Below, piece by piece: positions 1 through 8,841 of a stretch of 61,233 nt of DNA (the first letter of the stretch is position 1; each line of letters starts with the position of its first letter). This DNA is from Caulobacteraceae bacterium UBA3198 (lineage in GTDB: Bacteria > Pseudomonadota > Alphaproteobacteria > Caulobacterales > Caulobacteraceae), in contig DEWY01000003.1 of the NCBI GenBank assembly GCA_002363865.1, positions 1-61,233 on the forward strand. The letters run 5' to 3'. The notes beneath the pieces were generated by a model. That model saw only the letters and a list, made by a program, of their open reading frames with translations. It had not been told where the DNA came from and did not search any database. The position numbers and the translations under genes are program-made.

Positions 1-327
1 ATCGTGCGCATCGCCGCCGCCGAAGACGTCGCACAGACCGGCCACCGCCGCGATGTCCACCTGCCGGCACCGTCGTATTGGCCGATCGTCTTGTGCGCCT
101 CGTTTCCGCTCATCGGCTACGGATTGATCTTCAACCTCGCCTTCGCCTTCGTCGGCGGAGTGATCGGGCTCGCCGGCATCTACGGCATGGCGATGGAGCC
201 GGCCGACGACCCCGACGCCGACCATGGCGGCCACAATGGTCACGACAAACCCGGCGAGGGGCCCGAGGACGCCACCGAGCGTGCCACCGTCGGCGACACG
301 GACCGGGAGGCCACCCTCCTTGAGTGA
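1..327 (+). CDS. ctaD: Cytochrome c oxidase subunit I, C-terminal end (partial)
   Basis: The reading frame is open from the first base, so this is the 3' end of a gene that begins outside the window. The visible 108 codons hold a proline-rich approach (HLPAPSYWPIV), two hydrophobic helices at about residues 25-60, and an acidic, His-rich tail (EPADDPDADHGGH...). That pattern matches the extended C-terminus of aa3-type oxidase subunit I as seen in actinobacteria; the catalytic heme/CuB part is not in view. The neighbouring CtaG gene, convergent on the other strand, supports a respiratory-oxidase locus. This gene belongs to the ~2.4 kb that does not look like the rest of the window. The family call rests on a short tail and context, so it is moderately sure. 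Confidence 0.55.
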   Translation: MVRIAAAEDVAQTGHRRDVHLPAPSYWPIVLCASFPLIGYGLIFNLAFAFVGGVIGLAGIYGMAMEPADDPDADHGGHNGHDKPGEGPEDATERATVGDTDREATLLE

Positions 328-519
328 GACCGCTTCGAGCGTCATCCCCTCGAGTGGTTCTCGAGGGCAGTGACGGTGGTTGCCTTCCGCTGGACCGCAC
401 TCAGGAGGATACGAGCTCACGGCGGGCCTCGTGCTTGCCGCCACCGTTGTTCGGTCCGTGGACGTTCTCGTTACGGTCGCTCGAACGTGGTCGACGTGTC
501 CCCCCGCAGGCCGATCGGT

Positions 520-1407
520 CTACGGGCCGGGGGTCGCCGCCGGCAAGGTCGACGTGTCCTCGTCTTGGTTGTCTATCGACGTGAGGTATCCGGCGAGCAG
601 CGCCACGACGGTCAGCACGAAGATCGGCCCGGCGCCGAGCATGATGACGCCACCGAGGTTGATGTCCTGGATTGGTCCCAAGCCCCAGGGCCGGGTGGTG
701 GAGAGGTAGGGGTCGTAGACCGCCTGGTCCGAGAACACGAACACGGTGCCGCCCCACGCTCCCTGAAGGGTGGCTGCGAAGCCAAGGGCCACGCCAGCCA
801 GCGGGTTCCGGCGGCCTCGCCGGCTGATGGCGGCGTACCAGAACACGAGGGCACCGGTGAGGAACGTGACGTGCTGGATGCTGTGCACGACATCGGAGCG
901 CAACGCAGCGTTGTAGAGCACCGGCGCATGCCACACCCAGAACGACCCGGCGAACACCAGAAGGGCCGCCACGTACCGCGGTCCGCTCGCGGATGGACGG
1001 CCGGCGCCGGTGATGCGGTGCTCGATCCGGCCCAGCCGCCTGCGCCACAGTGGTGGCAGCCCGCGCGGGACGACCACGGCGGGTTCGCCGAGCACCAGCA
1101 GCGGAGCGGCAACCACCGCCAGCAGCTCATGTTGCAGCATGTGTCCGGAGAACAGCGCCGACCCGAGTGCATCCACTGGTGACTCGAGCGCCACCCAGCA
1201 CACCACGAGTCCGACGAAGAACGACGCGGCCCGGATCCGGCTGACGCCCCGCCCGACGCCGGCTGCATCCCAGAGCCGGCGGAGGCCACGCAGGTACAGC
1301 CAACCGCCGAGAAGCACGCCGCTGTAGACCGCCGGGTCCGTTCCCCAGGAGGTCCACAGGTCATGTGGCGTGGCCGGCTGTCCCGCATGCGCCAACAGCG
1401 ACTGCAC
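520..1407 (-). CDS. ctaG: Cytochrome c oxidase assembly factor CtaG (Caa3_CtaG family)
   Basis: A 295-residue polytopic membrane protein with about seven hydrophobic segments. It carries the family's hallmark histidine motifs: SGHMLQHELLAVVAAPLLVLG near residue 90, VWHAPVLYNAAL near 160 and VHSIQHVTFL near 180. Caa3_CtaG proteins are needed to assemble the copper-containing oxidase of Gram-positive bacteria and actinobacteria. They are unrelated to the Cox11-type CtaG of proteobacteria, so finding one here is itself a hint of foreign origin. The start is a GTG with a weak ribosome site; a later start would cut into the first helix. The gene is convergent with the oxidase subunit gene to its left. 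Leucine codons are mostly CTC, unlike the CTG-rich genes after 2.5 kb. Confidence 0.85.
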   Translation of the reverse strand: MQSLLAHAGQPATPHDLWTSWGTDPAVYSGVLLGGWLYLRGLRRLWDAAGVGRGVSRIRAASFFVGLVVCWVALESPVDALGSALFSGHMLQHELLAVVAAPLLVLGEPAVVVPRGLPPLWRRRLGRIEHRITGAGRPSASGPRYVAALLVFAGSFWVWHAPVLYNAALRSDVVHSIQHVTFLTGALVFWYAAISRRGRRNPLAGVALGFAATLQGAWGGTVFVFSDQAVYDPYLSTTRPWGLGPIQDINLGGVIMLGAGPIFVLTVVALLAGYLTSIDNQDEDTSTLPAATPGP

Positions 1408-1656
1408 GTCACCGCACCACCGATGTCAGCAGGCCGTGATGCCGAACACCGGACGCCCGGCCATCGCCGTGGACTGGTCGAGTGCCCGGCGGTGGCACTC
1501 GGGCGGGAGCGGTTCGAGCCCAGCACCAAGACACCCACCGGCACGGTCCAGGATCGAATTCGACGGGCGAGCAAGCCGACAACGCGCTTGGGAGCGGAGG
1601 GCGAGCGGGTTCGACCCGAATTGGCCTTCACCAGTCGGCCGGGACAGCATGGGCAC
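1408..1656. other. Intergenic region between divergent ctaG and the four-helix protein gene
   Basis: About 250 bases with no convincing gene. It should hold the promoters of both divergent genes, but no clear -35/-10 pair stands out. A GGTTCGAGCCC string near 1510 resembles a tRNA T-arm, but no flanking stems pair with it. Confidence 0.4.
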
Positions 1657-2136
1657 ATGGTACAGCGTGTCACAGCAATGGTCGGTGGGGACGGCCCCAC
1701 GTCGAGGGAGGCGTCCCGTGCGAGCGCCGTCCACCGAGGTTTGGCGGTCACGCTCGTCGCGCTCGTGCTCCTCCAGGCCGTCATCGCCGGGCAGGCGCTG
1801 TTCGGCGGGTGGGCGATCGACCTCCACGGATGGATCGGGAACGGCTCGTTCGCACTCGGGCTGGCGCTCGTCGTGCTGGCCCTTCGATCCGGTGTGGGAA
1901 AGGGCGGGACACTCGTCGCCGTCGCTCTCGTCGTCGCCATGTTCGTGCAGACGGGCCTCGGCTACGCGGGCCGTACCGCCCTCGCCGCCGCTTCGTGGCA
2001 TGTACCACTCGGCGTGGCCACCTTCGGCCTCGCCGTCGTCCACGCCACCCTGCTCTGCGCCCCGGCCACCGGAGCCACCGCGCGCGCTCCCGACCGCACC
2101 ATCGCCACCAGACCGCCCGCGGCGGGTCCCCGGTGA
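1657..2136 (+). CDS. Four-helix integral membrane protein, unknown function
   Basis: A 159-residue protein with four hydrophobic helices (about residues 28-48, 56-75, 82-104 and 110-132) and short loops. The second and fourth helices carry histidines (DLHGWIGNG and ASWHVPLGVATFGLAVVHA). This resembles half of a heme A synthase (CtaA/COX15) or the small DUF6220-type membrane proteins, and the oxidase neighbours make a heme-related role possible. That is inference, because no catalytic residues can be verified. The reading frame extends upstream, but ATG at 1657 is chosen because codons before it look non-coding. ATG at 1678 is an alternative. The stop overlaps the next gene's GTG start (GTGA), so the two are probably co-translated. 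Confidence 0.6.
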   Translation: MVQRVTAMVGGDGPTSREASRASAVHRGLAVTLVALVLLQAVIAGQALFGGWAIDLHGWIGNGSFALGLALVVLALRSGVGKGGTLVAVALVVAMFVQTGLGYAGRTALAAASWHVPLGVATFGLAVVHATLLCAPATGATARAPDRTIATRPPAAGPR

Positions 2137-3593
2137 CGTCGCGAGATCGGAGCGCTCGCCTGCGCGGTGCCCTTGCCGTCTCCGCCGCCGTGGTCGCCGT
2201 GCTTCCAGCCTGCAGCTCACCCGGCGACGAGGCCGACGGGGCGCCGGGCACTGCGACCACGACCGCTTCAACGGAAACATCGCTGCCAGTCGACTCGCCG
2301 ACGTCGGGGCGTGATACCGGCGGAGGTCTCGAACTCGTACCTGAGCTGGTACGACGTGTCGAAGCGTCGATCGTTGCGGTGCTGGTGACACGAGGGGGTG
2401 TCGAGAGCGGCGAGGGTTCCGGCGTGATCGTGCGCTCAGAGGGGGTGATCGTCACCAACAACCACGTCGTCGAGAACGCTGAAGAGATCAAGGTCGTGCT
2501 CAAGGACGAGCGCGAGCTCGAGGCCGAGATCGTCGGCCGCGACGAGGCCACCGATCTGGCGGTCCTGAAGGTCAAGGGCGGCAACTATCCGTTTGTGAGC
2601 TTCGAGAACGATGCGGTCCCGCGGGTCGGCGACTGGGTCATCGCCGTGGGCAATCCCTTCGGCCTGGCCGCCACGGCCACGTCGGGCATCGTCTCGGCCT
2701 ATGGCCGCGACATCGGCGAGACCTTTGTCGACTTCATCCAGATCGACGCCCCCATCAACCGCGGCAATTCCGGCGGACCGACCTTCGACATCTATGGCCG
2801 GGTGATCGGCGTCAATACGGCGATCTTCTCCACCACGGGCGGCTCTGTGGGCATCGGCTTCGCCATCCCTGCGGCCACCGCCGACACCATCACCAAGCAG
2901 CTGATCGCCAGCGGCAGCGTAACCCGGGGCTATATCGGCGCGACCATCCAGAACTACACCCGGGAAATGGCCGAGGCCCAGGGCCTGGGCGACCAGCGCG
3001 GTGCCATCGTCTCCGACACCGTGCCTGGCGGCCCCTCGGCCCGGGCCGGACTGCAGCCCGGCGACGTGGTCATCTCGGTGAACGGCGTGGCCGTGCGCAC
3101 CTCTTCGGAGCTGACGCGCGAAGTGGCCAAGGCCTCGGCCGGCGACACCCTGCGGCTGGAGATCATACGCGGCGACGCCCGCCGCACCATCCAGGTGCGC
3201 TCCGGCGTTCGGCCCAATGAGCGCGAGCTGGCCGCCAATGACAACAGCGGCGGGTCGGCTACGCCCCGTGGCCAGAACCCGGCCCAGCCTGCGGCGCCCG
3301 AAGTGCTCGGCATGACCCTCGCCCCCATCGACGACGCCGCCCGGCGCAGCTTCGGCCTCGCCGCCGAGGTGCGCGGCGTGGTGGTCACCGCCCTGGCCTC
3401 CGGGTCCGACGCGGCCCGCAAGGGTCTGCGCCGCGGGGATGTGATCGCCCGGGTCAACAGCCGCGCGGTGACCGCCGCCGGCGATGTCGTCGCCGAGGTC
3501 GAGGCCGCCCGCAAGGCCGGTCGGCCCAGCGTTCTGGTCGGGGTCAGCCGCGATGGCCGCACCCTCTTCCTTCCGCTGGATATTGCGCAGTAG
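2133..3593 (+). CDS. Do/HtrA-family serine protease with two PDZ domains; probable chimera of two genomes
   Basis: A 486-residue secreted protease. The N-terminus is a lipoprotein-like signal (...VVAVLPACSS) followed by a Ser/Thr/Gly-rich linker. The trypsin-like domain has an intact triad: His111 in TNNHVV, Asp141 in ATDLAVL and Ser213 in RGNSGGP. PDZ1 is at about 270-360 and PDZ2 at about 390-485. Two PDZ domains place the C-terminal part in the DegP/DegQ group, which degrades misfolded envelope proteins. The first ~105 residues look like an actinobacterial single-domain trypsin lipoprotein, and the stretch from about VVLKDERELEAE onward looks like a Caulobacteraceae Do protease. The join lies in the most conserved part of the fold (about 2430-2530) and keeps the frame. 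I think the real Caulobacter-type N-terminus is missing. The gene to the right starts 27 bases later and is probably co-transcribed. Confidence 0.75.
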   Translation: MTSRDRSARLRGALAVSAAVVAVLPACSSPGDEADGAPGTATTTASTETSLPVDSPTSGRDTGGGLELVPELVRRVEASIVAVLVTRGGVESGEGSGVIVRSEGVIVTNNHVVENAEEIKVVLKDERELEAEIVGRDEATDLAVLKVKGGNYPFVSFENDAVPRVGDWVIAVGNPFGLAATATSGIVSAYGRDIGETFVDFIQIDAPINRGNSGGPTFDIYGRVIGVNTAIFSTTGGSVGIGFAIPAATADTITKQLIASGSVTRGYIGATIQNYTREMAEAQGLGDQRGAIVSDTVPGGPSARAGLQPGDVVISVNGVAVRTSSELTREVAKASAGDTLRLEIIRGDARRTIQVRSGVRPNERELAANDNSGGSATPRGQNPAQPAAPEVLGMTLAPIDDAARRSFGLAAEVRGVVVTALASGSDAARKGLRRGDVIARVNSRAVTAAGDVVAEVEAARKAGRPSVLVGVSRDGRTLFLPLDIAQ

Positions 3594-3620
3594 GCTGACG
3601 CAAGCGTCACGGGGGCGGGC

Positions 3621-4292
3621 ATGCGGATTCTGATTGTCGAGGACGACCTGGAGGCCGCCGCCGTCATGGTGCGCGGATTGACCGAGAGCGGCCATGAGTG
3701 CGTATCGGCCGCCGACGGGGAGGCCGGCCTCGGCGAGGCCGGGCAGGGTGAGTTCGACGTGATGATCGTCGACCGCATGATGCCGAAGATGGACGGGGTC
3801 ACCCTGGTGGAGACCCTGCGTCGGGAAGGCGACCAGACGCCGGTCCTGTTCCTGTCGGCGCTGGGCGAAATCAATGACCGGGTCGACGGCCTGAAGGCCG
3901 GGGGCGACGACTATCTGGTCAAGCCCTACGCCTTCGCCGAACTGATCGCCCGGGTCGAGGCCCTGGCGCGGCGGCGGGAGACAGGCTCGGTCCAGACCCT
4001 GCTGCGGGTCGGCGAGCTGGAAATGGACCTGATCGGCCGCACCGTCCATCGCCAGGGGCAGGAGATCGACCTGCAGCCCCGGGAGTTCCAGCTGCTGGAA
4101 TTCATGATGCGCCACGCCGGCCAGGCGGTGACCCGCACCATGCTGCTGGAGAAGGTGTGGGAATACCACTTCGATCCCCAGACCAATGTGATCGACGTCC
4201 ACGTTTCGCGGCTGCGGTCCAAGATCGACAAGGGCTTCGACCGGCCGATGCTGCAGACGGTGCGCGGCGCGGGCTACCGGCTCGACGCGTAA
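3621..4292 (+). CDS. OmpR-family response regulator
   Basis: 223 residues. The receiver domain (1-115) has the acidic pocket E7-D8-D9, the phospho-acceptor Asp51 (DVMIVDRMMPKMDG), a conserved Thr/Ser position in LFLSAL and the lysine in YLVKPYAF. The winged-helix DNA-binding domain (about 125-222) has the OmpR/PhoB pattern, with LQPREFQLLEFMMRHAGQAVTR and the recognition-helix region VIDVHVSRLRSKI. A GGGGGCGGGC stretch just before the ATG serves as ribosome site. It lies 12 bases before its cognate kinase and 27 bases after the Do protease. This order suggests an envelope-stress two-component system that controls, or senses with, the protease. The exact signal is not visible. Confidence 0.93.
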   Translation: MRILIVEDDLEAAAVMVRGLTESGHECVSAADGEAGLGEAGQGEFDVMIVDRMMPKMDGVTLVETLRREGDQTPVLFLSALGEINDRVDGLKAGGDDYLVKPYAFAELIARVEALARRRETGSVQTLLRVGELEMDLIGRTVHRQGQEIDLQPREFQLLEFMMRHAGQAVTRTMLLEKVWEYHFDPQTNVIDVHVSRLRSKIDKGFDRPMLQTVRGAGYRLDA

Positions 4293-4304
4293 AGGGGCGC
4301 AGAC

Positions 4305-5705
4305 ATGCGCCTGCCGCGCATCTTCCGCACGACGCCCTTCCGGCTGACCCTGCTGTTCCTGGCCCTGTTCGCGGCCTCAGCCAGCGCCTTCCTGGCCTAT
4401 ATCTACATCGCCACGGCCGGTGAGGCGACGCGCCGGGTCGATCAGCTGATCACCCGCGAGATGCGCACCCTGCAGAGCGCCTATGTCCGCGCCGGGACAG
4501 ATGGGCTGAACCAGGCCCTGATCGAACGGGCGGCCAGCGAGCGGCCCTATCTCTACCTGCTGATGAAGCCTGACGGCGCGCGGATCTCCGGCTCCATCGA
4601 GGAGTCTCCGCTGGACGGGTTCGACGGCGAAGCGACCTGGACCAGCTTCCAGGTGACCGAATTCGACGTCCAGGGTCGCGAGATCAACCGTCCGGCCCGC
4701 GGCCTCCAGGAGCGCCTGTCCGGCGGTGAGATCCTGTTCGTCGGGGCCGACATCGCCGAGGACGAGGCCTATGTGGTCAAGATCGTCCGGGCCCTGTGGG
4801 GCGCAGGCGCCCTGATCATCGTCCTGGGCCTGGCGGGCGGGGTGGTGGTCAGCCGCAATGTCAGCCGTTCCATGACCGGCCTGACCAATGTGGTGGACGC
4901 GGTGCGCAACGGCGATCTGACCGCCCGGGCGCCGGTGCGCGGGACGCGGGACGAGCTCGACGAGCTGGCCGTGGGCCTCAATGAGATGCTCGACCGGCTC
5001 GAACGCTCCATGGCGGGCCACAAGCATACCGGCGACGCCATCGCCCATGACCTGCGCTCGCCCCTGACCCGTCTGCGCGCCCGGCTCGAGGCCTCGTATC
5101 TCGACCTGGAGGCAGGTCGCGGCGATCCTCAGGCCGCCTTCGCCCAGGCCCTGGACGACACCGATGGGGTGCTGAAGACCTTCGGGGCGGTGCTGGCCAT
5201 CGCCCGGCTGCAGGCGGCCGGGACGGCGCCCGATCCGGTGCTGTTCGACCCCGCCGATCTCGCCGCCGACATCTGCGAGCTCTATGAGCCGCTCTGCGAG
5301 GATGACGGCCTGGACTTCAAGGCCGAGCTCGCCCGGGGGATGAGCATCCGGGCCAACCGGGAGTTCATGGCCCAGGCGTTGGCCAACCTCATGGACAACG
5401 CCATCAAGTACACCCCCAAGGGCGGCGCCATCATGCTGCGGGTCCGCCGCCGGTCGTCCGGCGAGGTGGAGTTTTCCGTGACCGACACCGGCCCTGGCGT
5501 GCCAGAGGAAGACAGGGCCCGGGTGGTGCAGCGCTTCGTGCGGCTTGAGAACAGCCGCAACCTGCCGGGCGCGGGCCTGGGACTGTCCCTGGTGGCCGCC
5601 GTGGCCGAGGCCCATGGCGGCCGCGTCGAGCTGTCGGAAGGGCCCGGCAAGGTCGGCGAGATCGGCCCTGGTCTGCGAGTGGCGGTGATCCTGCCGCCGG
5701 CCTGA
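4305..5705 (+). CDS. Sensor histidine kinase, partner of the OmpR-type regulator
   Basis: 466 residues. A first membrane helix lies at about 12-35, a periplasmic loop to about 165 and a second helix at about 166-188. A HAMP linker follows (SRSMTGLTNVVDAVRNGDLTAR), then the HisKA helix with His248 in IAHDLRSPLTRLRARLE and a HATPase domain. The ATPase domain has the N box (NLMDNAIKYTP), the G1 box (DTGPGVPEEDRARVVQRF) and the G2 box (GAGLGLSLV). It autophosphorylates and passes phosphate to Asp51 of the regulator just upstream; the bifunctional EnvZ/QseC-like architecture suggests phosphatase activity too. An AAGGGG ribosome site precedes the ATG. The loop shows no recognisable ligand-binding fold, so the stimulus is unknown. 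Confidence 0.92.
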   Translation: MRLPRIFRTTPFRLTLLFLALFAASASAFLAYIYIATAGEATRRVDQLITREMRTLQSAYVRAGTDGLNQALIERAASERPYLYLLMKPDGARISGSIEESPLDGFDGEATWTSFQVTEFDVQGREINRPARGLQERLSGGEILFVGADIAEDEAYVVKIVRALWGAGALIIVLGLAGGVVVSRNVSRSMTGLTNVVDAVRNGDLTARAPVRGTRDELDELAVGLNEMLDRLERSMAGHKHTGDAIAHDLRSPLTRLRARLEASYLDLEAGRGDPQAAFAQALDDTDGVLKTFGAVLAIARLQAAGTAPDPVLFDPADLAADICELYEPLCEDDGLDFKAELARGMSIRANREFMAQALANLMDNAIKYTPKGGAIMLRVRRRSSGEVEFSVTDTGPGVPEEDRARVVQRFVRLENSRNLPGAGLGLSLVAAVAEAHGGRVELSEGPGKVGEIGPGLRVAVILPPA

Positions 5706-5744
5706 GATTTGCCACAGGCCCGCCTGACCCCCCAGACTGCGTCC

Positions 5745-8645
5745 ATGACCTCGCTTGCTGACTCGCTTACCCCCTGCGGCCCTGTGGCCGACGGCAAGGC
5801 CGCCGAACGAACCCGGGAGATGATCGCCCCGGCCGCCGCCCGGGACGGGTGGGAGCCGCTGCTTGAGCACGCCTGGCCGGCGCTGGCGCCTGTGTTTGGC
5901 GCATCCCCCTATCTGTCTGGCCTCGCCCGCCGTAGCCCGGCGAGGCTGCGGGCGATCCTCGAGGCCGAACCCGATGCGCGGTTCGCCGATCTGCTGGCCC
6001 GGACCCGGTCGGCCGGCGACCTGGAGGCCGCCGCTGAGGCGGGGCCAGAGCTGCGCCGGCTGAAGGCCGAGGCCCATCTCCTGATCGCCCTTGCTGATCT
6101 CGGGGGCGTCTGGGACCTGGACGCCGTGACTGGCGGCCTGACCCGCTTCGCCGACGCCGCCCTGGCGGCCGCCCTGAAGGTCGCTGCGAGAGCCGAGGTG
6201 GCGGCCGGCCGGCTTAAGGCGGTGGGGGAGGGCCCCGAAGGCCCGGCGCCCGGCTGGTTCTGCCTGGCCATGGGCAAGCAGGGCGCCTTCGAGCTCAACT
6301 ATTCCAGCGACATCGATGTCTCGGTCTTCTACGAGCCCGAGCGCCTGCCGGTCTGCGAGGGGGTGGAGCCTCGGGCCTTCGCCGTGCGGCTGACCCAGGC
6401 GGTCGCGGCTCTGATCCATGATCGCACCGATGAGGGCTATGTCTTCCGGGTGGACCTCCGGCTGCGCCCAGATCCCTCCTCGACGCCGCTGGCCGTCTCG
6501 GTCAACGCCGCCTTTGAGTATTACGAGACCGTCGGCCAGAACTGGGAACGGGCGGCCTTCATCAAGGCCAGGCCCTGCGCCGGCGACCTGCCGCGGGCCG
6601 AAGCCTTCCTGGCCGAGCTTTCGCCCTTCATCTGGCGCAAGAATCTCGACTTCGCCGCCATCGCCGACATCCATTCGATCAAGCGCCAGATCCATGTCCA
6701 CAAGGTGGACGACCGACTGGCGGCCAAGGGCGCCGACCTGAAGCTCGGCCGGGGCGGCATCCGTGAGATCGAGTTCTATGTCCAGACCCAGCAGCTGATC
6801 CTCGGCGGCCGCCATCCGGAACTGCGCGGCATGCGCACCCTGGACGCCCTGCAGGCCCTGACAGATGCCGGCCACGTGACAGCCGAAGCCGCCCAAGAGT
6901 TGACCGGGGCCTATCATGTGCTCCGCGCCGTCGAGCACCGGGTCCAGATGATCGCCGACGAACAGACCCACCGCCTGCCGGAGGCCGACGGGGAGCGGGC
7001 CAGGGTCGCGGCCTTGTTTGGCCATGACAAGGTCAAGGCCTTCGACGCCGCCGTCACCGAGGTGCTGAAGACGGTCAACCGCCGGTACGGAGAGCTCTTT
7101 CCGGACGAAGAGCCCCTGTCGTCCAGCTTCGGCAGCCTGATCTTCACCGGGGTGGACGACGACCCGGCGACCCTGAAGACCCTGGTCCGCATGGGGTTCG
7201 ACAACCCGCTGCAGGTGTCCCAGACCATCCGCGCCTGGCATCACGGGCGCATCCCGGCCACCCGCACCGAGCGGGGCCGCGAGCTGTTCACGCGGCTGGC
7301 CCCGCGGCTGCTGGAGGCGGCCAACGCCACCGGCGCGCCCAATGCGGCCTTCAACCGGTTCAGCGACTTCTTCGCCAGCCTGTCATCGGGGGTGCAGATC
7401 CAGTCGCTGTTCCTGGCCAATCCCCAGCTGTTCGAGCTTCTGGTCCAGGTCCTGGCCTTTGCGCCCAAGCTGGCCGCGACGCTCGCCCGACGGCCCGCCG
7501 CCATCGACGCCCTGATCGACGGGGATTTCTTCGCCGAGATTGACCCGGCCGAGGACGAGACCGTGATGGCCATGGCCATATCCCGGGCCGACGGGTTCGA
7601 GGAGACCATGGACGCGGTGCGCCGGGTCCATCGCGAACAGGCCTTCCGGCTCGGCGTCCAGGTCATGAGCGGGGTGGCCAGCGCCGAGCGGGTGGGCCGC
7701 GGCTTCGCCGATCTCGCCTATCTCTGCATCCGCACGCTTGCGCCCGCCGCCCTGGCCGAGGCCGAACGGCTGGGGGGCGCTTTCCCCGGTCAGGTGGCGG
7801 TGGTCGCGCTCGGCAAGTGCGGGTCGCGCGAAATGACCGCCACATCCGACCTGGATCTGATGACCCTCTACCGGGCCGACGACCCCCGGGCCATGTCCAG
7901 CCTGAAGGGATGGGGGGCCGAAACCTTCTATGGCCGGTTCACCCAGCGCCTGATCGCCGCCCTGTCGCTGCCCACCGCCGAGGGCGGTCTCTACGAGGTG
8001 GACATGCAGCTGCGCCCCTCAGGCACCCAGGGCCCCGTGGCGGTCAGCCAGTCGGCGTTCGAGGCCTACTATGCCGGGGAGGCCGAGACCTGGGAGCTGC
8101 TTGCGCTGACCCGCGCCCGGGTGGTCTGGGCCAGCACCCCGGAGTTCGCCGCAGCGGCGACCGGTCTGATCGAGGCGGCCCTGCGTCGTCCGCGGGACCG
8201 CACGGTCCTGGCCCGTGACGTGCGGGCCATGCGCGGCCTGCTGGAAAAGGAGCGCCCGGCCAAGGATGTCTGGGATATGAAGCTCGCCCGGGGCGGGCTG
8301 GTGGATGTGGAGTTCGCCGCCCAGTTCCTGCAGCTGGCCCACGCCGCCGAGGGGGGGCCGCTCCATCCTCACACCGCCCGGGCGCTGGCCGCCTTCCGTG
8401 CCGCGGGCCTGGGCGCCGTCGAGCCTCTCGATGTGCTGGAGGACGCCTGGCGGCTGCAACAGAACCTGACCCAGCTGATCAAGGTGGCGTTGGAGGAGGG
8501 GGCCGACCCCTCGCTGGAGCCGACCGCCTTCCGCCGGCTGATGGCGCGGGCCGCAGGCGAAAGCGACTTCCGCAAGGTGCGACCGCGGCTTGAGGCGGCC
8601 CGCAAGGCCGCCCGTGGGGCCTATGAAATGTTGGTGCGACCTTGA
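5745..8645 (+). CDS. glnE: Bifunctional glutamine synthetase adenylyltransferase / adenylyl-removing enzyme
   Basis: 966 residues, close to the family's ~950-990. It has the duplicated nucleotidyltransferase layout. The N-terminal adenylyl-removing half has GKQGAFELNYSSDIDVSVF (about residue 175) and the C-terminal adenylylating half has GKCGSREMTATSDLDLMTLY (about residue 690). Each half is followed by a helical regulatory domain (GLNGGIRE/LARGGLVDVEFAAQF-type motifs). GlnE adds AMP to, or removes it from, glutamine synthetase in response to PII (GlnB) and glutamine. The frame opens at a TTG 36 bases upstream, but ATG 5745 is preferred as start. It follows the kinase gene after 39 bases and may be read from the same transcript, although a functional link is not obvious. 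Confidence 0.95.
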   Translation: MTSLADSLTPCGPVADGKAAERTREMIAPAAARDGWEPLLEHAWPALAPVFGASPYLSGLARRSPARLRAILEAEPDARFADLLARTRSAGDLEAAAEAGPELRRLKAEAHLLIALADLGGVWDLDAVTGGLTRFADAALAAALKVAARAEVAAGRLKAVGEGPEGPAPGWFCLAMGKQGAFELNYSSDIDVSVFYEPERLPVCEGVEPRAFAVRLTQAVAALIHDRTDEGYVFRVDLRLRPDPSSTPLAVSVNAAFEYYETVGQNWERAAFIKARPCAGDLPRAEAFLAELSPFIWRKNLDFAAIADIHSIKRQIHVHKVDDRLAAKGADLKLGRGGIREIEFYVQTQQLILGGRHPELRGMRTLDALQALTDAGHVTAEAAQELTGAYHVLRAVEHRVQMIADEQTHRLPEADGERARVAALFGHDKVKAFDAAVTEVLKTVNRRYGELFPDEEPLSSSFGSLIFTGVDDDPATLKTLVRMGFDNPLQVSQTIRAWHHGRIPATRTERGRELFTRLAPRLLEAANATGAPNAAFNRFSDFFASLSSGVQIQSLFLANPQLFELLVQVLAFAPKLAATLARRPAAIDALIDGDFFAEIDPAEDETVMAMAISRADGFEETMDAVRRVHREQAFRLGVQVMSGVASAERVGRGFADLAYLCIRTLAPAALAEAERLGGAFPGQVAVVALGKCGSREMTATSDLDLMTLYRADDPRAMSSLKGWGAETFYGRFTQRLIAALSLPTAEGGLYEVDMQLRPSGTQGPVAVSQSAFEAYYAGEAETWELLALTRARVVWASTPEFAAAATGLIEAALRRPRDRTVLARDVRAMRGLLEKERPAKDVWDMKLARGGLVDVEFAAQFLQLAHAAEGGPLHPHTARALAAFRAAGLGAVEPLDVLEDAWRLQQNLTQLIKVALEEGADPSLEPTAFRRLMARAAGESDFRKVRPRLEAARKAARGAYEMLVRP

Positions 8646-8841
8646 GCGACGGAATGCTCCGCGTGGTCCGTTGAAGCTCATGTGCCCGTGCCCCGAGGTC
8701 GTCTTCCATGGATCAATCCCCGCCGACCCTCGCCTCCGGACCGACGGTGCGGCGGCCGCGTCACTTGCAAGGTCACGCGTGTGGCCGCAGGTGAGGTCTT
8801 CAGCCCTGACGGCGCGGACTCTGGCGCGGGCGAGGTGACGC

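Noticed and set aside
1505..1525. GGTTCGAGCCC string resembling a tRNA T-arm
   Set aside because: The flanking bases do not form the acceptor, D or anticodon stems on either strand.
4377..7244. A 955-codon open frame on the minus strand
   Set aside because: It lies opposite the kinase and glnE genes, which have clear domains. Long antisense frames are expected at this GC content.
8709..8795. A 28-codon ATG frame in the gap before the ECF sigma factor gene
   Set aside because: It has no ribosome site, no family resemblance and no codon bias that sets it apart from non-coding DNA.
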